32,626 bases of DNA from Thermogladius sp. (GTDB taxonomy: Archaea; Thermoproteota; Thermoprotei_A; Sulfolobales; Desulfurococcaceae). The notes beneath the pieces were generated by a model that had not been told where the DNA came from, did not search any database, and was given only the letters and a program-made list of their open reading frames with translations. A program made the position numbers and the translations under genes. The stretch spans positions 1 through 32,626 of the forward strand of contig JAEMPJ010000058.1 of the NCBI GenBank assembly GCA_022759365.1, read 5' to 3'. How positions within the stretch are numbered: position 1 is the stretch's first letter; each line of letters opens with the position of its first letter. This document shows, piece by piece, positions 1 through 7,745 of the stretch.

Positions 1-95
1 CTTGATTCACGCATGTCGTAGTTTTCCAGGGTAGAATATTCCTTAATCGATTCAGCGGATTGAAGCCTGGGAGACGGCAGTATCCGCGTGGATAG

Positions 96-104
96 TAATA
101 TAAT
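96..104. promoter_or_regulatory. TATA-like box upstream of the NAD kinase gene
   Basis: The sequence TAATATAAT is A/T-only and nearly symmetric, so it could act in either direction. A rightward transcript would start near 120-126, just before the NAD kinase gene. This is a motif reading only, with no recognisable BRE beside it. Confidence 0.4.
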
Positions 105-162
105 GGAGGTAGTCTGAATATTAACCGTGGAGCCAACGAGATGTTTCCAGGCGGGGGTTTAT

Positions 163-981
163 TTGAGTGGGAGTGTTTTCAACAGTGTGCTGGTCATTTT
201 CAAGCCCAGCCAGAAGTGTATTGAGACAGCGAAGAAGACCTCCGACTACCTCAGGCGTCTTGGTGTGGAGGTTGAAACCATTTGGGTCGACGACTTCATC
301 AGGCTGGAGAGCAGGAGTTTCCCTTTGATCGTTTTAGTGGGTGGAGACGGGACTTTCCTAAGGTTCTCGCGCCTGACTAATGGGGAGTCACCTCTCATAC
401 TCCCAATACCGTGCGGCAGGAGGCTTGCCTTCTACGAGGAGATACCCCTCGGGGAGCTTGAGTCCTACATCGACAGGGTCTTCCACGGCGACTTCTACAT
501 CGAGCACCTCCCCAGAGTCAAGGCGAGAGTGGAGAAAATGGAGCTGAACGCTTTAAACGAGGTTCTAGTAGCCAACATCGACCAGGGTAGGGTGGGTAGC
601 TTCAAGCTGACTATACACACGCCTTCAACGTCAACCGAGGTGAGTGTAGACTGCGATGGAGTTATAGTAGGCCCCAGCCCGGGTTCCTCGGCTTACAATC
701 TATCCGCGAGAGGCCCTTTAATCGAGTCCACGTACCCGAGCATCTTCATCAACTTCCTGAACCCTCTACAGCTAAACTTGGCCCCAGTCATCCTACCCTT
801 CCTAAGCAGGGTTAGAGTTGAGGCGGCAACTATTTCATCGCTCTACATAGATGGTGATAGGATAACCACAATCCACGATGTGCCTGTTGAAGTCTCGGCT
901 TCATGGGAGTGGTTGAGGGTCATAAGATTCAATACGCCTAGACGAGGGTTGTTCAATGTCCTCGCAAAGAGGGCTCTCTGA
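163..981 (+). CDS. nadK: NAD kinase (ATP-NAD kinase family)
   Basis: Phosphorylates NAD to NADP in the cytoplasm. The diagnostic GGDGT nucleotide-binding motif lies about 70 residues in, followed by the ALNEV segment (the NE motif) and by DGVIVGPSPGSSAYNLSARG, which matches the family's conserved DG...TPTGSTAY..SAGG block. The usual GINxGxLGFL segment is replaced by a PCGRRLAFYEE version, which I take to be a lineage variant. I chose TTG at 163 because a GCGGGGG ribosome-binding site lies six bases upstream and the first beta strand (VLVIFKP) follows shortly. GTG at 127, about 25 bases after a TATA-like box, is an alternative leaderless start. The 3' end overlaps nob1 by 26 bases, implying co-transcription. 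Confidence 0.85.
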   Translation: MSGSVFNSVLVIFKPSQKCIETAKKTSDYLRRLGVEVETIWVDDFIRLESRSFPLIVLVGGDGTFLRFSRLTNGESPLILPIPCGRRLAFYEEIPLGELESYIDRVFHGDFYIEHLPRVKARVEKMELNALNEVLVANIDQGRVGSFKLTIHTPSTSTEVSVDCDGVIVGPSPGSSAYNLSARGPLIESTYPSIFINFLNPLQLNLAPVILPFLSRVRVEAATISSLYIDGDRITTIHDVPVEVSASWEWLRVIRFNTPRRGLFNVLAKRAL

Positions 982-1486
982 CAGCAGGCTTGCTGTAATC
1001 GGGGATACTGGGGCTCTACTAGCCAGGGTATATTACATGCTACCCTCCTACAAGTTCGAGTTCTACACGACCAGCGCATGCTTCAAGGAGGTTAAAGACG
1101 CAGAGAACCGGGAGGCTCTTCTCAACGCTCTTGAACTTGGCTTAGTGAAGGTGGTTGACGCGGGGGAAGAGTATATTTCCAGGGCGGTTGAGGAGGCTAA
1201 ATCCATTGGTGAGCTGAGCAGGCTCTCCGAGGCGGATTTAAGCGTTATAGCTCTTGCACTCAGCTTAGCTGGAAAACGCAACGTAGTTGTATTAACCGAC
1301 GACTACAGCCTCCAAAACACTCTACACCACCTGGCGATAAGCTTCAAGCCTGTGAGGACAGAGGGGATTAAACAGTCGTTCAGGTACAGGGAGTACTGCC
1401 CTGTCTGCGGGTATGTCCCCGGGAAACCTGGGGAGAAGACGTGCCCTATATGCGGCTCGCCTATAAGGAGGATTAGGGTTTCCTGA
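956..1486 (+). CDS. nob1: Nob1 endoribonuclease (PIN domain plus zinc ribbon)
   Basis: Nob1 cleaves the 3' end of pre-16S rRNA during small-subunit maturation. The protein begins with a PIN domain carrying the expected acidic residues: Asp17 in GDTGAL, Glu in FKEV, Asp in LSEADLSVIALAL and the VLTDDYSLQN aspartates. A C-terminal zinc ribbon has CPVC and CPIC knuckles at Cys148/151 and Cys163/166. Length (176 aa) and domain order fit archaeal Nob1. ATG at 956 has a GAGGG site seven bases upstream and lies inside the NAD kinase gene, so the two look translationally coupled. The 3' end overlaps the converging RNA methyltransferase gene by 14 bases. Confidence 0.9.
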   Translation: MSSQRGLSDSRLAVIGDTGALLARVYYMLPSYKFEFYTTSACFKEVKDAENREALLNALELGLVKVVDAGEEYISRAVEEAKSIGELSRLSEADLSVIALALSLAGKRNVVVLTDDYSLQNTLHHLAISFKPVRTEGIKQSFRYREYCPVCGYVPGKPGEKTCPICGSPIRRIRVS

Positions 1487-2630
1487 GCAGGCTGATGTAG
1501 AAGCCAGGCATGTCGTCTTTAAGTGGGTGGAACCTGTAGGCTACTGCCTCGTTGAAGTAAACTCTCTCGGCCCTGGGCACAAAACCCGCCTCCTCAGCAT
1601 TCAACCCCAGGGATCTAACAGCGTATAAAGTGTTCTCCTCGTTTTCAACTCTAGTCAGCGTGCATGTAGAGTATATTAAAAGCCCTTTGTCTCTGAGAAT
1701 CCTCTTAGCCACCTTGATGAATTGCCTCTGGTAGTCAGCGAGGTTAACCGCGTCTCTGAAAGTCTTCTTAAAAGACAACCTGGGTCTAACCCCGAGGTTC
1801 GAGCAGGGCGGGTCGATTAAAACTTTGTCGACTCTTCCTTCAAGCCTCATAAACAAGTCGAGGTATCGTGAATCAAATGGTATGGTTAAAACATTGGTTT
1901 TCAAACCCATTCTACCCAGGTTCTCCTCGAGTTTTTCAACCTTCCCAACACTCCTGTCAACAGCTATAACCAAGGCCCTGCCCTTGGATAACTGGACTAT
2001 GTGGCTCGTCTTACCCCCGGGGCTGGCGTTCATGTCTAAGATTAGTTCAGCCCCCGGGTTGACTAGCCTGCCAACAACCATTGAGGGGAAGCTCTGCGGG
2101 TATATTAGGCCCATCCTGTATTCGGGTAGCTCTGCTATCGGGGGTGCTCTGTAAGGGGATCTAATGTTAACGGCGACGAGGCCCTTCTTCATACCCCTTA
2201 GCTCGCTAGATGACACGTAGGCTTCCAGCACAGCAATGGGCCTGCCTTCCCTGGTGACAGCCGTTAAAATCTCGCCTTTACCAAACTCGTCGTATCCGAC
2301 TATCCCAGGCCTGTATAAGTTGGCGCCTAGGAGGAGGGACTCTGCGGCAAAATCGTCGACGACAACACGTCTTCCAACATCCTCCACTTTGTAAGGGCCC
2401 TGGAGTTCAATGTAGACTGCCTCCTCGAAAAACTCGTCTCGCCTAGCTTCAATCCCTTTCTTTCTAAGGGATTCAATTACATCCTCTGTAGTCGTTCTAG
2501 TAGTGTTGACCCTCAAGTAGAGCCTTCTAGGAGGCTCCCTCAGCTTCTCGACTAAGGCGTCAGTAAGGCTCCCGTAAACCCTCTTCAACTCCAGGTAAAG
2601 TCTCTTGTCCACGCCGGAGACGCCTCTCAA
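1473..2630 (-). CDS. RNA (cytosine-5) methyltransferase, NOL1/NOP2/Sun family with PUA domain
   Basis: SAM-dependent enzyme that methylates cytosine C5 in tRNA or rRNA. The N-terminal third includes a PUA-like RNA-binding domain (about residues 90-165), as in archaeal PH1991-like and human NSUN6-type proteins. The Rossmann methyltransferase core follows, with LILDMNASPGGKTSH for SAM binding, motif IV DPPCSN (Cys276) and motif VI STCTL (Cys323); the two cysteines are the family's release and catalytic residues. Which RNA is the substrate cannot be told from sequence. The start is TTG at 2630, or GTG at 2612 with a GAGAGG site upstream. It converges on nob1 and is divergent from the four-cysteine gene. 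Confidence 0.88.
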   Translation of the reverse strand: MRGVSGVDKRLYLELKRVYGSLTDALVEKLREPPRRLYLRVNTTRTTTEDVIESLRKKGIEARRDEFFEEAVYIELQGPYKVEDVGRRVVVDDFAAESLLLGANLYRPGIVGYDEFGKGEILTAVTREGRPIAVLEAYVSSSELRGMKKGLVAVNIRSPYRAPPIAELPEYRMGLIYPQSFPSMVVGRLVNPGAELILDMNASPGGKTSHIVQLSKGRALVIAVDRSVGKVEKLEENLGRMGLKTNVLTIPFDSRYLDLFMRLEGRVDKVLIDPPCSNLGVRPRLSFKKTFRDAVNLADYQRQFIKVAKRILRDKGLLIYSTCTLTRVENEENTLYAVRSLGLNAEEAGFVPRAERVYFNEAVAYRFHPLKDDMPGFYISLLRKP

Positions 2631-2652
2631 CCCGCCTAAACCCTGTCAAGTT

Positions 2653-2664
2653 CATTTTTATTAT
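2653..2664. promoter_or_regulatory. A/T-rich promoter region between divergent genes
   Basis: The segment CATTTTTATTAT is the only A/T-rich block between the leftward RNA methyltransferase gene and the rightward four-cysteine gene. It sits about 30-35 bases before the rightward start, the right distance for an archaeal TATA box and a leaderless or short-leader transcript. Confidence 0.4.
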
Positions 2665-2691
2665 CCAATTTACCAAATCTATATCATCAGG

Positions 2692-3015
2692 GTGATGGCT
2701 TTGAGCACTACTAGAATTACAGATGAGGATTTGAAGAAGGCTCTCCTGGAGAAGGAGAAGAAGCCTAGCGACGAGAAGCAGAGGTGGGTTCAGAAAATGA
2801 TTAAGAAGGCGAAGCAATACCACAAGATATGCCCCTATTTCGATAAGAGGACCAAAATGTGTTTCCTGACCCTGGGAACGAAGTGTGACAGAGAAGGGAA
2901 ATTCGATGTCTGCCCAATATTCAAGTCCTTCCTAGAGAAGAAGTACGACGAGTACAAGGCTAAGAACCAGCCTCTCCCACTCGACTTCACCGACGTTGTC
3001 GCCTCACCATTCTAA
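2692..3015 (+). CDS. Small conserved four-cysteine protein, function unknown
   Basis: I do not recognise a named family. The protein of about 107 residues is highly charged in its first half (many Lys/Glu, probably helical). A cysteine set follows with spacing C-x9-C-x7-C-x8-C, beginning KICPYFD and ending DVCPIFK, which suggests a bound metal such as zinc or an Fe-S cluster (inference). Start GTG 2692 or ATG 2695, consistent with a leaderless transcript from the A/T block upstream. Translation could begin further upstream in frame, but the added residues would lie in the promoter region and look non-coding. Only seven bases separate its stop from the DUF2283 gene, so they probably form an operon. 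Confidence 0.7.
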   Translation: MMALSTTRITDEDLKKALLEKEKKPSDEKQRWVQKMIKKAKQYHKICPYFDKRTKMCFLTLGTKCDREGKFDVCPIFKSFLEKKYDEYKAKNQPLPLDFTDVVASPF

Positions 3016-3021
3016 GAGCTG

Positions 3022-3252
3022 GTGGGCGGGTTGAGCGGGAGAGAGTTTCTGGTTAGAGACCTCGACAAGATGTGGTTTGAGTACGATAAGCAGAACGACA
3101 TCCTGTACATCAACTTCGGGGACTCAGCTGAGGAGGCTGACGAGGAGTTTCTAAGCGAGAACGGCGAGATAGCTTTCAGAATAAAGGATGGGCGCATCGT
3201 CTCGATCATGATTATAGGCTTCAGCTCTAAAGCGGGCATAACTGTAATCTAG
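3022..3252 (+). CDS. DUF2283 family protein
   Basis: A 76-residue protein. The pattern FEYDKQNDILYINFGDS, then a Glu/Asp-rich loop, then GEIAFRIKDGRIVSIMIIGFS, is the typical small beta-sheet DUF2283 fold: a YD...D.LYI.F strand pair and a G.IVGIEI-like strand. DUF2283 proteins have no established function and are often near small regulatory or toxin-like genes. Here the neighbour is the four-cysteine gene seven bases upstream. GTG at 3022 is taken as start; TTG at 3031, behind a GGTGGGCGG site, is an alternative that removes three residues. Confidence 0.75.
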   Translation: MGGLSGREFLVRDLDKMWFEYDKQNDILYINFGDSAEEADEEFLSENGEIAFRIKDGRIVSIMIIGFSSKAGITVI

Positions 3253-3253
3253 C

Positions 3254-3288
3254 CTTTCAACCACGTGCCTTCTTGATTGGTTAAAGGC
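3254..3288. terminator. Hairpin between convergent genes
   Basis: CCTTTCAACC at 3254-3263 can pair with GGTTAAAGG at 3280-3288, with one unpaired base and a 16-base loop. It lies just past the stop of the DUF2283 gene and before the stop of the converging gene at 3315. A two-way terminator or RNA-end structure is plausible; no strong T-run follows. Confidence 0.35.
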
Positions 3289-3314
3289 TGGAAGAGACCT
3301 CTAACAGTCCTGCT

Positions 3315-3809
3315 TCACTCGGAGTCTACGGTGTCAGCCGCCTCAGGTGGTTTCAGTTTTTCATCGAACACCACTTTCATCAACGAAAGCTTCTTCATCA
3401 CGAGGTTCATGTAGTCGATTATTATATTCCTGTTGAAACCCATCTTCTCGGCTCTATTCAAGACGATGTTCTCGACAACACTGTATTTCCCATATTTCTC
3501 GTTGAGGTCTTTCCATGGTATACCGGTCATAGCTTTAATGACATCGTTGTCTAATGGTAGGTAGCCTTTAACCATCATGAAGGCTATGATAGGGTAGCCT
3601 ATGTAACCCCTGAGGACAGTCCCGTTGTCATTGCTGAACACCCTGAAGGTGTTATCGCCCTCCTTGACTACTACGACAGTGTACTCTTTCTCCCCTCTAC
3701 TCGAAGTGATTTTCGCCATGTTATCATTCAGGACATGTATCCTCGAATCCCCGATGCTACCGGCGGCTTCAAGTATCTTAATTCGAGGAGGCTTAGACAG
3801 TATTTTCAA
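3315..3809 (-). CDS. Hypothetical protein, possibly crenarchaeal
   Basis: A 164-residue protein I do not recognise. The first half has alternating hydrophobic and charged residues, as in a beta-rich domain (EYTVVVVKEGDNTFRVFS). The middle has a hydrophobic stretch (GYPIIAFMMVKGYLPLD) that is too polar around its edges to be a clear membrane segment. The second half looks helical and contains the sequence IPWKDLNEKYGKY. There are no cysteines and no obvious catalytic motif. It follows the gene at 3825-4049 by 15 bases on the same strand, so the two are probably co-transcribed. Confidence 0.65.
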   Translation of the reverse strand: MKILSKPPRIKILEAAGSIGDSRIHVLNDNMAKITSSRGEKEYTVVVVKEGDNTFRVFSNDNGTVLRGYIGYPIIAFMMVKGYLPLDNDVIKAMTGIPWKDLNEKYGKYSVVENIVLNRAEKMGFNRNIIIDYMNLVMKKLSLMKVVFDEKLKPPEAADTVDSE

Positions 3810-3824
3810 CGCTTGTGAGTCACC

Positions 3825-4049
3825 TCAATCCATTTTGAGGACAAGGGGGGAATCAGATACCTTAGTAGCCTCCCCCTCAATTCTCTGCCCGATCCCGAGC
3901 CTAATTAATTCGTTGTACTTTTCCTCCGAGACCAGCAAAATAAACTCGGCTGGCTCTCCATCGACACTGCCATATACGTGTACTCTTCTTGTGTCCGGCG
4001 CGTCGAAAGAGACAATAACACCCTCAAACCTGGCTTTCATCCACCTCAA
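3825..4049 (-). CDS. Small hypothetical protein, beta-rich
   Basis: A 74-residue protein with alternating hydrophobic strands (ARFEGVIVSFD, RVHVYGSV, AEFILLVSEE, RIEGEATKV). The pattern resembles a small beta-barrel such as an OB-fold, but I cannot assign a family and make no functional claim. It is the promoter-proximal gene of a two-gene leftward unit with the 164-residue unknown. The 42-base gap before it contains an A/T-rich run (4077-4092) that could hold its TATA element. Confidence 0.6.
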   Translation of the reverse strand: MRWMKARFEGVIVSFDAPDTRRVHVYGSVDGEPAEFILLVSEEKYNELIRLGIGQRIEGEATKVSDSPLVLKMD

Positions 4050-4091
4050 CCTAGGAATAAGCTTGTCAATAGAGTAAAAAATACTTTATGT

Positions 4092-5426
4092 TTAAGCAAA
4101 GTGTTTTGTTATATTTATGTTCCTGATCAAAGCGTATGGGGAGCGCGTGGGCACTCTAACCTCCCACCACATCACATCGTAGGTTTCCCTAGACAACCCC
4201 TCTATGTTGCTCAGTAGCCTCGGCAGTTTGTCCGCGATCCTCAATCTCTCAACAGGCTTCACTATTCTCCCGGACTCTATGAGGAATATCGCGTCTCTGC
4301 CGATAGTCGAGAAGACGCCTTCAGCATAGTTCTGTAGCCTTGTATACCAGTTGTTTGTTATGAGCAACCCCCTCTTCACCTCCGAGATCAGTTCTTCGAG
4401 TTTAAACCCGCCGCCCTCTATAACCAGGTTCCACGGCCTTGGGTGCACCCACCCCGCGTTGCCTGTCGACTTTGTGTTGAACTTCAACGCGGTCTTCGTG
4501 TTGTGGAGGATGTTTTTGAGCAGGCCTTTCTCCACGATAGGCTTGTCGAATGTTGCAACCGCCTCGTCGTCGAAGACTGTTGAGAAGGGTAGCTTATCGT
4601 CTCTTGGGGCATCGTATATGCTTAGGAGTGGTGAGGCCACCTGGTCGCCTATCTTTTTGTCGATGAATATAGACATGCCTGTTAGAACCGAGAGCCCTGT
4701 AGACATCCAAGCAATCACGTTCATCAGTTGCGAGAAGACAAGGGGGGATAGGATGACATCGTAGACCCCGGGCTCCACACTGCTCCTACCCCTGCTCTCG
4801 TAGGCGAGCTCCGAGGCCTTCAAGGCAACCTCCTCGATCCCCCTCTTGTCGAGTATCCTGGACGCAAAGCCCCACTGCCCGCTCCCGTCCTCCTTAAAAC
4901 TCCTCATATACGTCTCTACACCTGTAGACTCCTCCACCAGCTGCGCCCCGGTAGACGTTGCCAGGTGCCTCATCCTCTTCCACAAGTCAATTTTACCCGC
5001 TGTGAAGTCAATGTTGTGCTCTCTACTCGACGCTTCGAGAACTAGCTCCACGAGCTCGGAGGGATCCTTCATCGCCTCAACTATCTTATCGTCGACTCTC
5101 GAGTAGAAGCCGCTTCTAACCCCCGGCTCGGGGAGCGGTGCGTACAGCTCGCTCTCCGAGAGCCTATCTATGAGGAGCCCGACCTCCCCCAGCAATTTGT
5201 CGGCGTCGCCGATCTTGTCGAGCTGGAAAGTCCCCGTGAACACTCTCCTACCCTTGCTCAAGTAGATGTTTGCGACAGCAGTCTTCCACTCCTGGACAAC
5301 GCTTGGTTGCGTGTTCGCGAATTTAACCATCACCCTTTCAACGATATCTATTGAAATAGCTGCGTCGCTGAACCCCTTCTCCAAGGCCTTCTCAACAAAT
5401 TTGCCTGCGAGCTCGGAGGCGCTCAT
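4092..5426 (-). CDS. pmbA: TldD/PmbA family metalloprotease partner (PmbA/TldE)
   Basis: Partner subunit of the TldD/TldE protease, which unfolds and degrades peptides and, in bacteria, matures microcin B17 and CcdA. The 444-residue protein has the family's layout: an N-terminal helical/beta domain, then a C-terminal domain containing GVYDVILSPLVFSQLM, FSTVFDDEAV and a TKSTGNAG segment. It lacks the HExxxH zinc motif present in its neighbour, as expected for TldE. It starts five bases after the tldD stop on the same strand, so the two are one operon and probably one heteromeric enzyme. Confidence 0.88.
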   Translation of the reverse strand: MSASELAGKFVEKALEKGFSDAAISIDIVERVMVKFANTQPSVVQEWKTAVANIYLSKGRRVFTGTFQLDKIGDADKLLGEVGLLIDRLSESELYAPLPEPGVRSGFYSRVDDKIVEAMKDPSELVELVLEASSREHNIDFTAGKIDLWKRMRHLATSTGAQLVEESTGVETYMRSFKEDGSGQWGFASRILDKRGIEEVALKASELAYESRGRSSVEPGVYDVILSPLVFSQLMNVIAWMSTGLSVLTGMSIFIDKKIGDQVASPLLSIYDAPRDDKLPFSTVFDDEAVATFDKPIVEKGLLKNILHNTKTALKFNTKSTGNAGWVHPRPWNLVIEGGGFKLEELISEVKRGLLITNNWYTRLQNYAEGVFSTIGRDAIFLIESGRIVKPVERLRIADKLPRLLSNIEGLSRETYDVMWWEVRVPTRSPYALIRNINITKHFA

Positions 5427-5431
5427 CTAAA

Positions 5432-6865
5432 TCACCCTGGTGCCAGACCCAGCTTCACCTTGCTTAATTTGACATCCGGGCCGCCGAACCACACTGGTAC
5501 TCCCTGACTCGGCTCTCCTTTACCGCAGGTTCCTGTGTAAAACCTCAGATCCCTAGACTTCGCCACTATACTGCTGTAGAAAGCCTTAGTGGTTATCTCG
5601 AGGACAGGATTCCTGACGAAACCCTTTATCTCCCCGTTCTCGATTAAGTATGCTTCCAGCCCCACGTACCTTTGGCTCCACCTCTCGTCGTCAATATTCC
5701 ACTCCATGTACGACTTAATGTAAACACCCAGCTTCACGTCTTCAATCAACTCTTCCAGAGAGTAGTCCCCGGGCGTGACGTATGTGTTGGACATCCTTAC
5801 AATGGGCTCGCTCGCGTAGTTCATAGCCCGCGCAGACCCGTTCGACTCAGTGTTGTACTCTGCGGCTGTGAACCTGTTGTGTAAGTGCTCGTAGACCACC
5901 CCCTCCCTGTACAAGTACTTTGGCCTAGCAGCAACGCCCTCGTCGTCGTAGAGGAAGAAGCCGTAGCTACCGGGTATTGTTGGGTCGTCTACTACTGTAG
6001 CGTTCTCGTTCCCAATCCTGAACCCCTTCATACCCTTCTTTATGAAGCTTAAACCCGCTTGAGCGGCCTCTCTCCCCAGGATCCTATCCGCCTCGCTTGG
6101 GTGCCCGGCTGACTCGTGTGCTATCAACCCGACTATCTCGCTACCGACTATAACGTCGAGAGGATCGCTCGGCGGGGTTTTGCCCTCTAAGAGGGCTCTT
6201 TCTAGCACCCCGGCCTCGCTGGACACGACGTCGGGTAGCCTCCAAGACTCAACCAGCTCGTAGCCCCCGCTACCCCCGTGCTCTTGCCACCTCTGGACCA
6301 CGCCTTTCTGCGGGTGGGCTATCACCATGTTGTACCCCAAGTACACTCTTGGGATGAAACTCCTAACGTAGGCCCCCTCGCTCGTCATTATTATTTTTTC
6401 TTCAGCGCTCTCCTCGTATTCGTTGAACATCACTTTCACAGATGCCTCTTTCACAGCCTCCCTGCTCCTCCTCCAGAGCTCGTTGAACAGGCTTATTTTC
6501 TCGTCTATTGGCACGCTATCAAAGCTTTTCTTGACGGAGACGCTGTAGCTTACATGCCCGACTCTACCCGGCCCTAGCTCCAGGGGCTTCTTCATAAATC
6601 TGCTGAGGCTCCTAGCGGTCTCCACGGCTCTCCTAGCCGTCTCGAGGACGCTCTCGCTGTCCAGCCTATTCGTTGAGGCGAAGCCTAAAGCACCGTCAAC
6701 AAGGACTCTCACGCTGATACCCTCAGCTATTTCCTCCGCGGAGTCTATTAGGTTCCCGTTCCTTGCTCTAAGAGTGAAGTAGGTATTCCTATGATACCTG
6801 GCCTCGACGTATTTCGCGCCCTTGGAGGAGGCTTCGGCTATCGCCTTCTCGAGGAGGTCTTCCAA
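5432..6865 (-). CDS. tldD: TldD zinc metalloprotease
   Basis: Catalytic subunit of the TldD/TldE complex. The zinc motif HESAGH is at residues 250-255 (LIAHESAGHPSEADRI), and the C-terminal TCGKGEPSQGVPVWFGGP segment supplies the conserved cysteine region near the metal. The SYGFFLYDDEGV region, which binds substrate backbone in the family, is present. Length (477 aa) is normal. The start is TTG at 6865 with AAGGTG about seven bases upstream. It is the first gene of the tldD-pmbA operon and shares an A/T-rich divergent promoter region with the gene at 6936. Confidence 0.92.
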   Translation of the reverse strand: MEDLLEKAIAEASSKGAKYVEARYHRNTYFTLRARNGNLIDSAEEIAEGISVRVLVDGALGFASTNRLDSESVLETARRAVETARSLSRFMKKPLELGPGRVGHVSYSVSVKKSFDSVPIDEKISLFNELWRRSREAVKEASVKVMFNEYEESAEEKIIMTSEGAYVRSFIPRVYLGYNMVIAHPQKGVVQRWQEHGGSGGYELVESWRLPDVVSSEAGVLERALLEGKTPPSDPLDVIVGSEIVGLIAHESAGHPSEADRILGREAAQAGLSFIKKGMKGFRIGNENATVVDDPTIPGSYGFFLYDDEGVAARPKYLYREGVVYEHLHNRFTAAEYNTESNGSARAMNYASEPIVRMSNTYVTPGDYSLEELIEDVKLGVYIKSYMEWNIDDERWSQRYVGLEAYLIENGEIKGFVRNPVLEITTKAFYSSIVAKSRDLRFYTGTCGKGEPSQGVPVWFGGPDVKLSKVKLGLAPG

Positions 6866-6900
6866 TAAAATACACCTTGTAAATATTAAAAACTACGCTG

Positions 6901-6912
6901 TAAATAAATTTA
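6901..6912 (+). promoter_or_regulatory. TATA box for the gene at 6936
   Basis: TAAATAAATTTA ends 24 bases before the ATG at 6936, so the transcript would be leaderless or nearly so. A second A/T block (about 6880-6893) is better placed to serve the leftward tldD operon. Confidence 0.5.
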
Positions 6913-6935
6913 GTTATGTTGGCGTGGTTGGGACG

Positions 6936-7745
6936 ATGGCTACTGAAAATGTCCAGGAATACACGTTGAGTACGGGTATAATTATAGCGGGTGCATACGC
7001 GGATAAAATCCGGAAGACGCTTTTTGCACAGCTTAGAGATTTAACGAAGAATAATAGAGATATGGCTAGAGAGGCGGCTAGAGCTTCCGCAGAGCTGAAT
7101 AGGTTGCTCTACTATCTGATCGTGGACGAGCTCAAGAGCGATAAGGGGGATGCTGTTAGGGTAAGAATAAAGTACAGGGTATACCCCGATAAAAACTACA
7201 TCGAGTGGGATTACAACAGCCTTGTCGTAGAATACTTCAAGAGGCTCAGCGACGAGGAGGTGAGCAAGTCTCTGAGGAAAGTGTTGAATGAGAGGTTGAA
7301 GGAGGTTCAAGAAGCGTTCGGCAAAAAACCGCCCGCCCCACAACAGCCTCAGACGGGCGAGACTGCGGGGGCCGGGCCGTCCAAGGGTGAAGAGGTGAAA
7401 GAGACCCCGGCTCCGCCGGCGGAGTCGGCTGGTTTCACCATAGGCGGGCTCTCGGAGATGGGCGAGACATCCCTGGGCACTATCTTGCTTAAAATTGAGG
7501 ATCCAAAGGGGGAGTCGCTGGGTGTAGTTGAACTAAGCGAGAGGGAAGGGAAAGTTGTAGGTGAAGCCCTAGTAGTCTACGGTGGTGAAGGATACAGAGC
7601 GTTAATATCCCTGGAGGGAAGTGTCGAGAAAGCCCTAGAGAATAAAGACCTTATAATAGAGGAGTTGAGGAAGGCGAGGTTCGTCAAGATAAGCAAGCAG
7701 GACGCGGAGAACTTTATCAGGGAAAAAATGAACATGATCTCCTAG
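6936..7745 (+). CDS. Archaeal conserved protein, probably DUF2258 family
   Basis: A 269-residue protein. The N-terminal part (LSTGIIIAGAYADKIRKTLFAQLRDL) resembles what I remember of the uncharacterised archaeal DUF2258 family; this is recognition, not a search result. It continues as a helical, Lys/Arg/Glu-rich domain to about residue 125. A low-complexity Pro/Gly/Glu linker follows (about 130-165), then a second alpha/beta domain. The linker separates two folded parts. ATG at 6936 is preferred because the TATA box lies 24 bases upstream; reading further upstream enters the tldD promoter and gene. The stop overlaps the converging DHH gene by four bases. Confidence 0.7.
   Translation: MATENVQEYTLSTGIIIAGAYADKIRKTLFAQLRDLTKNNRDMAREAARASAELNRLLYYLIVDELKSDKGDAVRVRIKYRVYPDKNYIEWDYNSLVVEYFKRLSDEEVSKSLRKVLNERLKEVQEAFGKKPPAPQQPQTGETAGAGPSKGEEVKETPAPPAESAGFTIGGLSEMGETSLGTILLKIEDPKGESLGVVELSEREGKVVGEALVVYGGEGYRALISLEGSVEKALENKDLIIEELRKARFVKISKQDAENFIREKMNMIS

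Noticed and set aside
1-126. Open reading frame on the minus strand at the left edge, with ATG at 12-14
   Set aside because: Only the first five codons from the ATG lie in the window, there is no clear ribosome-binding site, and the extended translation has no family signal. A leftward gene may begin here, but this cannot be supported.
4351-4764. Long open frames antisense to tldD, pmbA, xerA, proS and other genes
   Set aside because: These translations are Ser/Thr/Leu-rich shadows of well-supported genes on the opposite strand and have no recognisable domains.
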